64,000 bases of DNA, taken from NCBI GenBank assembly GCA_017427385.1, contig JAFRSW010000002.1:1-64000 (forward strand), in the 5' to 3' direction. Origin of the DNA: Bacteroidales bacterium (GTDB lineage: Bacteria; Bacteroidota; Bacteroidia; Bacteroidales; UBA932). A program made the position numbers and the translations under genes. Below, in pieces: positions 44,528 through 54,408 of this stretch (positions are counted from its first letter, which is position 1; each line of letters begins with the position of its first letter). Under the pieces are notes generated by a model. It had not been told where the DNA came from. It was given only the letters and a program-made list of their open reading frames with translations, and searched no databases.

Positions 44528-44587
44528 GTGTTTATTTGCGAATAGGCGGATTATTTAGTAAATTCGCCTAATCTTTCTAATACTACT

Positions 44588-45217
44588 ATGAGCCAACTGC
44601 ACGTTATCGATCATCCCATGATTCAGCACAAGCTGACCATCATGCGCAAAAAGGAAACCGGATCCAAGGATTTCCGTGAACTTCTCAAAGAAATCGCCCT
44701 CCTGATGGGCTACGAGGTCACCCGGGACCTCCCGTTGGAAGATATTGACATCGAAACTCCCATCTGCAAGATGACGGCCAAAGAGATCGCCGGCCGCAAA
44801 ATGGCTATCGTTCCCATCCTGCGCGCAGGTCTGGGAATGGTCGAGGGCCTGCAGACGCTCGTGCCCGTGGCAAAGGTCGGCCACATCGGCCTCTACCGCA
44901 ACGAGGAGACCCACGAGCCTGTGGAGTACTACTGCAAGCTTCCGGAAGATATCGACGACCGCCTGGTCATAGTCACCGATCCCATGCTCGCCACCGGCGG
45001 CAGCGCATCCGACGCCATCACCATGATCAAGAAGCGCGGCTGCCACAACATCCGCCTGATGTGCCTCGTGGCCGTCCCTGAGGGCATAAAAAAGGTTCAG
45101 GAGACGCATCCCGACGTAGATATCTACGTGGCTGCCGTAGACGACCACCTCAACGAGAACGCATACATCGTTCCCGGTCTGGGCGACGCCGGAGACCGCA
45201 TTTTCGGCACGAAGTAA
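44588..45217 (+). CDS. upp: uracil phosphoribosyltransferase
   Basis: Salvages uracil to UMP with PRPP; 209 residues (normal). The PRPP-binding loop is [12 protein letters not shown], with the [12 protein letters not shown] segment and the C-terminal uracil-binding [17 protein letters not shown]. It is a single gene, convergent with pbpC and two bases apart. No uraA permease is adjacent. Confidence 0.98.
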   Translation: MSQLHVIDHPMIQHKLTIMRKKETGSKDFRELLKEIALLMGYEVTRDLPLEDIDIETPICKMTAKEIAGRKMAIVPILRAGLGMVEGLQTLVPVAKVGHIGLYRNEETHEPVEYYCKLPEDIDDRLVIVTDPMLATGGSASDAITMIKKRGCHNIRLMCLVAVPEGIKKVQETHPDVDIYVAAVDDHLNENAYIVPGLGDAGDRIFGTK

Positions 45218-45219
45218 TA

Positions 45220-47403
45220 TTATTCTACCGAGAAACTCACGGATGCCGTGCTGCCGTCCTGATCTACAACGGTAAGCGTATGCCGTCCCGGAGCGGGCGC
45301 GAGCAGCATCTCGTGACGGAAGGTAGTTTCCCCAACATAAGTATTGTCCAGATGCCACCACAGCGTGGCATCTGTTTTATGATGCGCTGCGCGGAAGACC
45401 ACCCCTTCCACCTTGCCTGACAGCTGGCGCGGCAACGACAGCACCGCTCCGCTCTGGGGATAGATAAACTGCACTGCAGCATCGCCGGGGGCCTTTCTGG
45501 CCCCGGTATACTCAGGATGATTCGGCCGGTAGTACCACTCCATCGCCGGCGGCAGCACGAACTCGCCGCTGTTGTGGTAGTGGCAGGGTTCGCTGTCGAT
45601 GCCGGCCGCGGGCAGGAGCATGGTTTCCGAGGGGCAGTCCGGGCCGGCCAGGTGGCCGGAGGAGGTGCAGACGTCAGCGTAGATTCCATCGCTTCGCTGG
45701 ATTCCTTCGCTTCGCTCGGAATGACAGGTAAACCATTCGTCGGAGGGGGGCAGGAGATTGAGGATATCGAACATCACGGGGCCGGCGGTGCGGGCGCCGA
45801 CAAGCCCGGGGACACCCTGCCCCTGGGCGTTTCCAGCCCATACGCCAATCGTGTAGGCGGGAGTCATGCCTACCGCCCAGGCATCGCGGAAACCATAGCT
45901 TGTGCCGGTCTTCCACGCGGCCTTGCGTACAGAACGTATCAGCCTCCAGTCCAGCTGGTCAGGACGGTTCACCTCTTTCAAAGCTTCAAACGTATACCAG
46001 CGTGCGACCGGGTCCGTAAAGGGCGCCGAGCCCCGCACAAAGGCTGAATACGCAGCCGTTATCTCGTCCAGGCGGGCCTCCGCACCGCCCAGGATCAGCG
46101 AAAGTCCGTAATGCTCAGGCACTTCCGTTATGGTGGAAAGCCCGGCTTCCTGCAGCACTGAATGGAATTTGGGCACACCGTACTGCCTCAACAGGAACAC
46201 CGCCGGCACGTTCAGCGAGCGGGCCAGGGCCTCATCTGCCGGCACGGCACCATAGTACTGATGGTCGAAGTTCTGGGGGGCGAAACCGCTCAGGTTCACA
46301 GGGATATCCGGCAGCAGCGTCCGCGGGAGAATTGTCCCCTCCTGCAGGGCCGCTTCGTAGAGGAAAGGCTTCAGGATACTGCCCGTAGAGCGCGGCGAGG
46401 CGGCGATATCCACCTGTCTGCCAGGCCTTTCCCTTTCGGGAGATGAGTTCCCGACGTAGGCCACGACCACACCGCTGGCGTTGTCGATGACCACCGCCGC
46501 CATGTCCGCAATCCCCTCCTGCGCCAGTTCGTCCGAGCGGCGGTTCACGGCAGCCTCCACAGCCCTCTGCAGGGGCAGGGAAAGACCGGTGCGGGTGCGG
46601 ACGCCCTTCGGGCATCTTTCCACGTAGTGCGATGCCAGCGAAGGCAGGGGCAGAGGTGCCTCCGGAAGAGGCTCTTCGATGGCGGCATTATAAGTTTCAA
46701 TGGGTATATCCTTATGGTCTAACAGTCTCTTCAGCAGGCGGTTACGCTTTTGCAACAGTTCTTTCCGCCCACGGCTAAGATGCAGCGTTGACGGGGAGTT
46801 CGGAAGCACGGCGAGCGTGGCGGATTCCCCCCAGGATAGCTCGGATGCAGGCCGGCCAAAGTAGCGCCACGAAGCGGCTTCCAGCCCCACCACATTGCCA
46901 CCGAAAGGAGCATGGGAGGCGTACATGGCCAGTATCCTGCGCTTTGAGCAGCGGAGTTCCAGCCTGGTGGCCAGCACAGCCTCCACCATCTTCTGCCAGA
47001 CAGTGCGTTCCCTCTGCCGTGAAAGGCGGATCACCTGCATGGTGATGGTGCTGCCGCCGCTTACCACGTGGCCGCTGCGTATATTGTCCCGCGCGGCACG
47101 TACCAGCGAGATGGGATTCACGCCAGGATGATAGCGGAAGTGTCTGTCTTCGAACTGGATAAGGGCGGTGGCGAAGCGGTCCGGCACGGTATCGCAGGGC
47201 GGAAAACGCCACTGTCCGTCAGCAGCGATGCGGGCCCCCAGAAGTTCACCGTCGGCACTTTCCACCACAGTGGAATAGCTCACATTCTTGAAGAGGTTCC
47301 GCGGCAGGCAGAAAAGGTATCCCAGCAACAGTATCGCTACTGCTGCCAGGATCAGATTCCTTCGCTTCGCTCGGAATGACAAGCGTGGTGTTCGGAATGA
47401 CAT
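45220..47403 (-). CDS. pbpC: penicillin-binding protein 1C
   Basis: Bifunctional peptidoglycan synthase of 727 residues: an N-terminal transmembrane helix (about 17-34), a GT51 glycosyltransferase (catalytic Glu85 in EDRHFRYHPG), a transpeptidase (Ser342 in STGSILKPF, KTGTSYG) and a C-terminal BiPBP_C domain. The start codon touches the alpha-2-macroglobulin stop codon, the known pairing of the two genes. Two copies of the 27-bp repeat lie in the gene: one forms residues 9-17 (SFRAKRRNL) and the other the linker CHSERSEGI between transpeptidase and C-terminal domain. The start codon itself lies in a partial copy. Confidence 0.95.
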   Translation of the reverse strand: MSFRTPRLSFRAKRRNLILAAVAILLLGYLFCLPRNLFKNVSYSTVVESADGELLGARIAADGQWRFPPCDTVPDRFATALIQFEDRHFRYHPGVNPISLVRAARDNIRSGHVVSGGSTITMQVIRLSRQRERTVWQKMVEAVLATRLELRCSKRRILAMYASHAPFGGNVVGLEAASWRYFGRPASELSWGESATLAVLPNSPSTLHLSRGRKELLQKRNRLLKRLLDHKDIPIETYNAAIEEPLPEAPLPLPSLASHYVERCPKGVRTRTGLSLPLQRAVEAAVNRRSDELAQEGIADMAAVVIDNASGVVVAYVGNSSPERERPGRQVDIAASPRSTGSILKPFLYEAALQEGTILPRTLLPDIPVNLSGFAPQNFDHQYYGAVPADEALARSLNVPAVFLLRQYGVPKFHSVLQEAGLSTITEVPEHYGLSLILGGAEARLDEITAAYSAFVRGSAPFTDPVARWYTFEALKEVNRPDQLDWRLIRSVRKAAWKTGTSYGFRDAWAVGMTPAYTIGVWAGNAQGQGVPGLVGARTAGPVMFDILNLLPPSDEWFTCHSERSEGIQRSDGIYADVCTSSGHLAGPDCPSETMLLPAAGIDSEPCHYHNSGEFVLPPAMEWYYRPNHPEYTGARKAPGDAAVQFIYPQSGAVLSLPRQLSGKVEGVVFRAAHHKTDATLWWHLDNTYVGETTFRHEMLLAPAPGRHTLTVVDQDGSTASVSFSVE
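45700..45726. repeat. dispersed 27-bp repeat, copy 2, inside pbpC
   Basis: Identical to the other two copies; read CHSERSEGI on the pbpC strand. A degenerate partial copy precedes it at 45682-45699. Confidence 0.9.
47355..47381. repeat. dispersed 27-bp repeat, copy 3, at the pbpC N-terminus
   Basis: Identical copy read SFRAKRRNL. A 12-base partial copy at 47391-47402 supplies the pbpC start codon region (MSFR). Confidence 0.9.
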
Positions 47404-50400
47404 TTAACGGGTAACCACTGCCTTGCCGGAGGTGGTGGAGGCGTTCACGGCCGGGTCGTACATGGCTTCGCAGACCACGGCAGGGAGCACGTAAGAGCCC
47501 TCATAGGCGGCACGGAGCTGCACCGAGAAGGTCTTGGAGCGGCCTGCAGGCAGGGCGAAGAACCAGTTCACGCGGTCGTCGCGAATGTCTTTATAGTCGT
47601 AGCCGTCCTCGGCAACAGAGCCACCCTGCAGACGGTCGTTCACAATCTCCCATCCGGACGGGATGCCGAAATTCAGCGCAAGGTTCTCGTGGGCGCGAAC
47701 CGCATCGCCGGTCACTTTTATAGTTGCAGTGAAGCGGGTTCCCTGCGCAAGGTTGGCAGGATTGACGGACGAGCCGTTCTCGCCGGTGTAGCGCACCTCA
47801 ACGCCCAGGCCGTTGGAAACAGCCTTCTTTGTTCCCTCGCGGGAAACCGAAAGCACGGTGCCGTAGAGCTCGCCGTCGGAAAGATTCTTCACCGTGGCAG
47901 GGCCTGAAAGCGGCACAGACACCATAGAAGCGGCGGTAGCCACATCCTTGCCGGCTACATTCGCATGGATTGCGCTGCTGCCGACCTTCTTGTTCAGATG
48001 ATCCAGAGCCATCGCCGCGAAGGCGCATTCCTGCGTGGACATGCCTCTCTGAGGAACTTCGGATGCCAGCGCGAGCGCATCGGCGACACGGTCGTTCAGG
48101 GCCAGTGCGTCTATGGCAACCCACTGGTCGCGGAGTGCGGTGCCAAAGGTTATGTTGTAAGGCTCGTATTCGGGGAAATCACGGCCGAGGCCATCCAGGA
48201 TGCCTGCGGCGAGGGAAGCCTTCCCGCTCAGAGCATAGGCGGAAGACAGCATCCAGCTGGCCTGGGTGCCTATCTTGACGGCCTCCTTCAGCCTGTTCAT
48301 GCCGGCGAGATTCGGGCTTCCGGCCACCGCCAGTGTGTACAAACGATATGCTTCATCCAGGTTGGAGAAGAAGTTGTTGCCTGCCACACGGAACACCTGG
48401 CTCATCTTCTGCTGATAGCTCTTCCAGTTCTTCAAAACGCCGGAATTCACCTCGAAGCCCTGCTTGGAGGCCTCGTATAGGAACTGACCGGCCATGGAGG
48501 ATACCCAGGTGCCGGAAGTGCCACCTGTCCAGTAGGCAAAACCGCCGTCCGCCTGCTGGCGGGCGTAGATCTGGCTGATGATGTCGGGAATCAGACTGCG
48601 AGCCTCGATGGCATCCGACTCAGGCAGGATTGCCAGCAGGTGCAGCATGGTCAGGCCGCGCGCACTCAGCTGCTCGGTGCAGTTGTAAGGGTAATTCTTC
48701 ATGTTCAGATACATGCCCTTCGCATCGACTGCAGGGAAGCATGCAAGCTGCAAGGATGTTCCGGAAACCTCGCGGGAGGCATCCTTCTCGAGCTTGAAGT
48801 GCTCTACCGTAGTAATGGCAGGATTCGGATTCCGAACCTCCAGCGCTATGGTTTCAGTGGCATTGTGGCCGCCTGCAGTGGCGTTTATGGTAATATGTGC
48901 CACTCCCTCGGCATCGCCTGCGGTTACAGGGAACTGCAGCAGACGGTCGCCCTTCTCGGTAAACTTCACTGTCTTGATTCCACCGCCGGAAACGGGGCCG
49001 TCGACCTTCACGAACACTGTGGCATCGCCTATACCATCTTCCATGGCGAACACGTTCACGGCTGCGGATGTCTGTTCACCGCTGCCAAGCACGCGCGGCA
49101 GGGTGGTCACCACCATCAGCGGGCTCTGCACAGGAACCGTCTTCTCCGTATTGCCGTAGGCGCCGTCGTGCCCGGCTATCACCATCACGCGTACGCTGCC
49201 CACATACATGGGAAGCTGCAGTTTTAGCACATCCGTGCCCTTAGCGACTGTCTTGGGCCCGCGGAACAGCACCACGGGGTTGAAGCGGTTGTCCTTGCGG
49301 GCATTGCGCACTGCATCCTCGTCACCGCCGATTGCGGCGAGGGGCGAGAGTTTCCCTCCGAACGCGCCGATCACCTGGTCGTAGAGATCCCAGGTAGACA
49401 CCGTGAGGGCCTCATTCTTATACATCTTGCTCCACGGATCGGGCGTCTTGAACGCCGTGAGATCCAGCAGACCTTCATCCACGATGGCCAGGGTATAGGT
49501 CATCGGCTTGCCGCTGCGCTCGCTTACCTTCATGGTGAAAGTCTCTTCCGGATGTATCACGTCCGGCATGGTCACCACCGGTTCCAGATGCGAATCGGGG
49601 TTCTCCACCTTGATGCGCTGCACGCCGTAGAGGCGGATGGGAAGGTCGTTCTTCACCGAGCCATAAGGCTGGAGAAGAGTTACCGACGCGTAGATGTTGG
49701 GAGCCATCTCCGGGGTCACCGTGAAGCTCCAGGGAGTATCTTTCGAGGATGTCTGCACCCACTCGCGGCTTATCACTCCCCCGGCGTTCTCCAGGGTCAC
49801 GAGAGCCTGTCCGCCCTCGGCGGCAGGGATGTAGACGGTGGCTTTTTCGCCCACCTGGTACGACGGTTTGTCAGTGGAGAAGGTAAGCATGGTGAGGGCT
49901 TCCGGATCCCTCCGGTCGGCACGGCCGCGGTATTCGGGCCAGTCTACGGTGAAGCGTGCGCCGCTCACGTGGCCGGATGCCTTGTCGCGGGCCAGCACCA
50001 GGTAGTTGCCCCAGGCAGGATAATTAACCTGGAAGGTGAAGGTCGCATCCTGGCTGCCGGAACTCATCGTTCCGCTCTGCACCTTTTCAACAGAAGAACC
50101 ATGCACATAGGCATCCAGGCTGCCGCCGGCATTGTCCCACCACCAGTTCCAGCCGGTCTTGAAGACGGCATATTCCACATTGTGCCCGCTCAGACGGTGC
50201 CCGGAGGCATCCACCACGGCGATATTGAAGGTGTGGGCCTTATCTGTCTCCAGGAAGTCCCCTGCAGGCACTCGCACGCCCACATAAGAGCTGTACGGGG
50301 AGTAAGGGATGGTTTCGGTGGTGAAACTCTCGTCGCCGCCGGGTTCCTGAACGGTGGTCACAACGAAGGCCTGAAGCATGCCGGGAGCATTCTTCGCAGC

Positions 50401-52503
50401 GGGAAGCGTCACACGGCTGTTCAGGTTGCCGGATGCATCCAGACGCGCCTTGAACAGTTCCAGTTCGCTGTTATCATATGAGCTGGAGGGCGCGTAGAAG
50501 GAGTACTTTTCGAAGCCCTTGAAGGGAGATCCACCCGCCTTGCGGAGCGTAATCTGAGCCCTCACGGGCATGTTGCCGGCCACTCCGCCGGAAAGCCAGG
50601 TCGCATTCGCCTGCAGGTTCACGGCCTTGCCGGCCTCCATCACCGAAGGATAGAAGGTATTGATCTTCAGTCTGTTAGGCTTAACCGTCTCGACGTGCAG
50701 CACCTTGTGGAAACTGCTGCCGCCCACCTTGAGGTAGGCATTCCAGTATCCCGTGGGATCATCCGCCTTGGTAGGAACATCGAAACTGTAGAATCCGTCC
50801 GTGCCCTTGCGGGTGAGCTTGCTGTAGAACTGGCCGGCAGGGGTGTAGATTTCCAGCGTAGCGGGATGCCCTTCGGGGAGGATCTTGCCACGGTCCGCCA
50901 CCAGGGCGGTCACATGGAGGGTATCTCCCGGGCGCCAGACTCCGCGTTCACCGTAGATGAAGGCCTTGATGCCCTGCTGGAGCACCTCTCCGCCCACATC
51001 GAAACGGCTGGTAGAACGCTCGTTGTATCCGCTGGTTACCTTAATATAGGATGTGCTGCCGCCGGCCTTCGCAACTACGGCGAAAGGCTTGCGGTCCACA
51101 TCCAGAGTAAGGGTTGCGAGGCCACTCCCGTCGGTCTTGCCACGCGCTATGCTTTGAAGCTGATAATCAAATACTTCCAGCTTCGCTCCGGACACGGGCT
51201 TGGCGGAGATAAGATCGGTTGCCACCACCCATATCTGCTTGCCGCCGGCATAATCCGCCATCAGTCCCAGGTCGCTGGAAAGCAGCTGCACCGCAGGGAA
51301 ACGGCTGGATTCCATGTAGTACGAAGGCTTGGTGGGATCGCCCGCCTCGCTCCAGTTGTATTCATCCCAATCGTAGTAGTTGTCCCAGTAGTAGGGGTCG
51401 GGCTTGTCCCAAACGGCCTCATCCTCCTTGCTTGGCTTGCCGACAGGTTTGCTGACCGCCTGCACGGGCTCTTTGCCCCCATAGAGGCTCTGGTCCAGAC
51501 GGAAACTCAGGCGTATGCGGTAGATGGCCCCCGGCTCCTGCTTGAAGAGGCCGGAGAGGTCTATGCAGTGATCGTTCCACTGGTGCAGGTCCTTGGTGGC
51601 ATCCAGGGCGATGTCGCCCTTATAGACCAGCCGACCGCAGCGGCGGAGTTCATTGTCCCCGCCCAAGTCGTTATCCTGCAGATACATAAGGATGTTTTTC
51701 TCGTATATCTTCACCACGCGTACCTCGACTGCAGACAGATTCACCGCACTGAAGGGCAGTATCAGATTCTGCTTATCCGGCAGGATGCTGCCCTTGAAGG
51801 GGATACGCACGGCCGGCGCTTCATCGGTTTCCGGGAAGACGCGGATGAAGTTCTCCCCGAGGGCTGTTCCGCCGACACCCTTCAGACCTCTGTCCAGGGT
51901 GAGCCTGAGGTCGCCTTTGCGTCCTTCGAAGTATACCTTGATTATCTGGTCCTGCACCTGAACGTAGCTGCGTGCGGCGCCGGCAAGCTCTACCATGCCC
52001 TTCACTGTGGCATTGGCCGGGGCTTCGCTCATCTTAACCTCCACGAAGTTTTCCTTCACCGAAGCCTGCACAACGCGGAAGGCCTTGCCGTTATCGGGCT
52101 CTACCTCGCTTTCCTGCACAGACACGAGATTGCCCTTGACAGTGATGCCGAAGAGGAACTCTTCCGGTGCACCGGGGATCAATTTGCCGAGGGCCAGGGA
52201 GGCCTTATAGGTCTGGCCTACCTTGAGCGCTCCTTCTTCCGGCACGAACACCACCGACTGGGGTCCGTTCCACTTCACGCTACCCTTCAGGGCAGGTTTG
52301 AAGCTGAAGAGACCATCCGTAGGCTGCGCTGTCGCGTCTTCCGCGAGCTCGATGCGGATGGTGGCATCTTCTGTGACGATGCCGCCGGTGAATGCCTTGA
52401 TGTAGGGGGCGAAATCCTGAGCCGAGGGCTCAACTGCTTTCCTGGGTCCGCAGGAGGCAAAAGCCAGCACTCCTGCCAAAACGATTAGAACGATTCTACG
52501 CAT
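47404..52503 (-). CDS. bacterial alpha-2-macroglobulin lipoprotein
   Basis: 1699 residues with a lipoprotein signal (VLAFASC, Cys 19). This is a periplasmic broad protease trap that protects the cell. MG-type beta domains run through the N-terminal two thirds; an A2M domain precedes a thioester domain with the intact CTEQ motif (about residues 1275-1278, in YPYNCTEQLSARGL), and a receptor-like C-terminal domain ends the protein. With CTEQ present it is the thioester-active class. It precedes pbpC without a gap, the classic pairing that links protease protection to cell-wall repair. Confidence 0.94.
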   Translation of the reverse strand: MRRIVLIVLAGVLAFASCGPRKAVEPSAQDFAPYIKAFTGGIVTEDATIRIELAEDATAQPTDGLFSFKPALKGSVKWNGPQSVVFVPEEGALKVGQTYKASLALGKLIPGAPEEFLFGITVKGNLVSVQESEVEPDNGKAFRVVQASVKENFVEVKMSEAPANATVKGMVELAGAARSYVQVQDQIIKVYFEGRKGDLRLTLDRGLKGVGGTALGENFIRVFPETDEAPAVRIPFKGSILPDKQNLILPFSAVNLSAVEVRVVKIYEKNILMYLQDNDLGGDNELRRCGRLVYKGDIALDATKDLHQWNDHCIDLSGLFKQEPGAIYRIRLSFRLDQSLYGGKEPVQAVSKPVGKPSKEDEAVWDKPDPYYWDNYYDWDEYNWSEAGDPTKPSYYMESSRFPAVQLLSSDLGLMADYAGGKQIWVVATDLISAKPVSGAKLEVFDYQLQSIARGKTDGSGLATLTLDVDRKPFAVVAKAGGSTSYIKVTSGYNERSTSRFDVGGEVLQQGIKAFIYGERGVWRPGDTLHVTALVADRGKILPEGHPATLEIYTPAGQFYSKLTRKGTDGFYSFDVPTKADDPTGYWNAYLKVGGSSFHKVLHVETVKPNRLKINTFYPSVMEAGKAVNLQANATWLSGGVAGNMPVRAQITLRKAGGSPFKGFEKYSFYAPSSSYDNSELELFKARLDASGNLNSRVTLPAAKNAPGMLQAFVVTTVQEPGGDESFTTETIPYSPYSSYVGVRVPAGDFLETDKAHTFNIAVVDASGHRLSGHNVEYAVFKTGWNWWWDNAGGSLDAYVHGSSVEKVQSGTMSSGSQDATFTFQVNYPAWGNYLVLARDKASGHVSGARFTVDWPEYRGRADRRDPEALTMLTFSTDKPSYQVGEKATVYIPAAEGGQALVTLENAGGVISREWVQTSSKDTPWSFTVTPEMAPNIYASVTLLQPYGSVKNDLPIRLYGVQRIKVENPDSHLEPVVTMPDVIHPEETFTMKVSERSGKPMTYTLAIVDEGLLDLTAFKTPDPWSKMYKNEALTVSTWDLYDQVIGAFGGKLSPLAAIGGDEDAVRNARKDNRFNPVVLFRGPKTVAKGTDVLKLQLPMYVGSVRVMVIAGHDGAYGNTEKTVPVQSPLMVVTTLPRVLGSGEQTSAAVNVFAMEDGIGDATVFVKVDGPVSGGGIKTVKFTEKGDRLLQFPVTAGDAEGVAHITINATAGGHNATETIALEVRNPNPAITTVEHFKLEKDASREVSGTSLQLACFPAVDAKGMYLNMKNYPYNCTEQLSARGLTMLHLLAILPESDAIEARSLIPDIISQIYARQQADGGFAYWTGGTSGTWVSSMAGQFLYEASKQGFEVNSGVLKNWKSYQQKMSQVFRVAGNNFFSNLDEAYRLYTLAVAGSPNLAGMNRLKEAVKIGTQASWMLSSAYALSGKASLAAGILDGLGRDFPEYEPYNITFGTALRDQWVAIDALALNDRVADALALASEVPQRGMSTQECAFAAMALDHLNKKVGSSAIHANVAGKDVATAASMVSVPLSGPATVKNLSDGELYGTVLSVSREGTKKAVSNGLGVEVRYTGENGSSVNPANLAQGTRFTATIKVTGDAVRAHENLALNFGIPSGWEIVNDRLQGGSVAEDGYDYKDIRDDRVNWFFALPAGRSKTFSVQLRAAYEGSYVLPAVVCEAMYDPAVNASTTSGKAVVTR

Positions 52504-52514
52504 ATTCCAATTAT

Positions 52515-53597
52515 CTATCGGCGCACGGCCTGTGAGGCCATGGATATTCTTACTTTAAAAGTGCTTTTTCCTTTATAATAGAAGAGGTCCAGCACGTTGC
52601 CATCCTTCTCGAAGTAGATGGTATTCAGGAACTTATCCCTGTTACGGTTCCTGCACACAGGTTCACACCACACCAGCGAATATTCCCCTGTGGACCTTGA
52701 AGCGGCACAGATTATAGTGTAGCCGCGAAGGTCAAACAAGGCCACGTTGTAGCTCTTTCCTTTCTCCTTCCGGGCCTTCTTGTATGCGGCCACTATGGAT
52801 GATTCCGGATCCAGACGGCCGAATGCAAGGCGTGTGGCGGATGTCTCCGCCTTGGGATTGCGCTCCAGCCACCACTTGATTGCGTTGTCGGTCAGCAGGT
52901 CCGCCTTGGAGATGGGCACGAGGCCCGGGTTCTCCCCAAACCTGGCCAGCAGCCAGCTGACTTCCGCAGGAGGAGTCAGCCCTTCGATGGCCTCGGGGCT
53001 CTGCCCCTCGATCTTGTAGGCCTCCCCAGCCGCCAGCTTGAGCGGATTACCGTAGAAGATGGCCTGGTTAAGTATATCCTCTTCGGGCAGATAGAGCAGT
53101 TCCACGTACTCCGAGGCCCCGTTCAGGTAGGCCATGTGCATGTAGTAGCGGCCTCCCAGCGGGGAGATTATCTCCATCGGGATGGCCAGCGCTGCCGGGG
53201 CGGCAGCATCCTCCATGGAGTAGACGGGGATGATGCGAGTGGCCTCCTCCTTCCCCTCGGGCGAGAGGATGCGAAGGGTGAAGTCTTTGTCGAGGGCGAG
53301 GATGTGGTCCTTGCCATCCTTCTTCCAGCCGATGGCATCCAGGCACTCCCCTGCCAGGCCCATGGCCTGCTCGCGGCCGATGAGGCTGGTATTATCTATG
53401 CGGATGAGGGAGTCCTTGATATTCAGCACCTTGGGTGCATAGACGGAGGATGGATATTTCTTGAGGAACTTTTCGACGGCCTTCATGCTGGGATTGGCCG
53501 CCAGCTTGCCGTACTGCTTCGTTTCTGCTTTAGACTGCGCCAGCATGCTTGCAGGCACTGCCAGAATCAAGAGAAGAAGAGAAAGAAGCCTTTTCAT
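52515..53597 (-). CDS. exported protein of unknown function, upstream of alpha-2-macroglobulin
   Basis: 360 residues from ATG 53597 (MKRLLSLLLLILAVPASMLAQ signal peptide); an open frame continues upstream to 53663 but lies beyond the -7 box. The N-terminus after the signal (KQYGKLAANPSMKAVEKFLKKYP) looks like a helical tetratricopeptide-like repeat. The rest is mixed alpha/beta and not recognised. It is cotranscribed with the A2M and pbpC genes (11-base gap), which suggests an envelope role. No motif identifies an enzyme. Confidence 0.8.
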   Translation of the reverse strand: MKRLLSLLLLILAVPASMLAQSKAETKQYGKLAANPSMKAVEKFLKKYPSSVYAPKVLNIKDSLIRIDNTSLIGREQAMGLAGECLDAIGWKKDGKDHILALDKDFTLRILSPEGKEEATRIIPVYSMEDAAAPAALAIPMEIISPLGGRYYMHMAYLNGASEYVELLYLPEEDILNQAIFYGNPLKLAAGEAYKIEGQSPEAIEGLTPPAEVSWLLARFGENPGLVPISKADLLTDNAIKWWLERNPKAETSATRLAFGRLDPESSIVAAYKKARKEKGKSYNVALFDLRGYTIICAASRSTGEYSLVWCEPVCRNRNRDKFLNTIYFEKDGNVLDLFYYKGKSTFKVRISMASQAVRR

Positions 53598-53617
53598 ATC
53601 TTCAGTTTTTATATTCA

Positions 53618-53625
53618 CAAATATA
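53618..53625 (-). promoter_or_regulatory. -7 box of the A2M-pbpC operon
   Basis: Minus strand TATATTTG (53625-53618), about 20 bases before the ATG at 53597. It supports that start over the upstream one at 53663. Confidence 0.6.
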
Positions 53626-53649
53626 AGAAAATAATCGTATCTTGCGGAC

Positions 53650-54408
53650 ATGTCAAAAACCATACCCGGAGTCTTCAGATGTATTGTGCTTGCGCTGAAT
53701 CATATCGGTGCGGCAGTTACTGTCGCAGCTTTGATCCTTGAACACTATTTCACCCGCACCCTTCGGCTGGACGGTTTTGCCACCGAAGTCGTTCTGGATC
53801 CCTGGAACGGATGGGTTGTGGCCGGAATTATCATGATGATGGCGGGGGCTGTGGGCCTGATGTTCATCGCTCCGAAGCCGGCCGGTGGGAAGCATTGGCT
53901 GCGGATTGTCGCAGGCGTCCTCGTGCTCGGGATTGCTTTCATGTGTCTCTCCCTTCGTAAGACAGGCTTCTTCTGGAACAATCCGAATCCAGCCCTTCAG
54001 AGCCCCTGGTTCGCACCGCACGTGACCGTCTATATGGTGGCTTATTCACTGATGGCCATCTCCACGGTGCTCGCTGTCTGCATGCTTATTAAAGCTGGTC
54101 TGGCGGAGAAGCTGCTGGGACTGACCGACAGTCTGGTGCACATCGGAACGGGATTCCTTACCATAGGCATGCTGCTGGGCGCCCTCTGGGCCAAGGAAGC
54201 CTGGGGATCATATTGGAACTGGGATCCGAAAGAAACCTGGGCTCTGATTACCTGGGGGTGTTATCTGGTTTTCCTACACTTGCGTAAAGCGGCACCCCAT
54301 CGCTGGCGTGCCGCATGTATAGTGCTATTGGCGGGATTCCTCTGTCTGCAGATGTGCTGGTGGGGCGTCAACCTCCTCACGACAGCATCCGTCCACGCCT
54401 ACAATTAA
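53650..54408 (+). CDS. CcsA/ResC-like cytochrome c assembly (heme handling) protein
   Basis: 252 residues with about seven hydrophobic helices. The haem-handling WWD signature GSYWNWDPKETWALITW is present near residues 190-206, and conserved histidines flank it (HVTVYMVAY, HIGTG). The family works with CcsB/ResB to attach haem to cytochromes c; no CcsB is adjacent and the protein is shorter than fused Bacteroidota CcsBA. The convergent DUF2807 gene overlaps its stop codon. Role in c-type cytochrome maturation is by family. Confidence 0.85.
   Translation: MSKTIPGVFRCIVLALNHIGAAVTVAALILEHYFTRTLRLDGFATEVVLDPWNGWVVAGIIMMMAGAVGLMFIAPKPAGGKHWLRIVAGVLVLGIAFMCLSLRKTGFFWNNPNPALQSPWFAPHVTVYMVAYSLMAISTVLAVCMLIKAGLAEKLLGLTDSLVHIGTGFLTIGMLLGALWAKEAWGSYWNWDPKETWALITWGCYLVFLHLRKAAPHRWRAACIVLLAGFLCLQMCWWGVNLLTTASVHAYN

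Noticed and set aside
50695-52488. 597-codon plus-strand frame opposite the alpha-2-macroglobulin gene
   Set aside because: It is antisense to a clear gene with a signal peptide and thioester motif; no domain was recognised.
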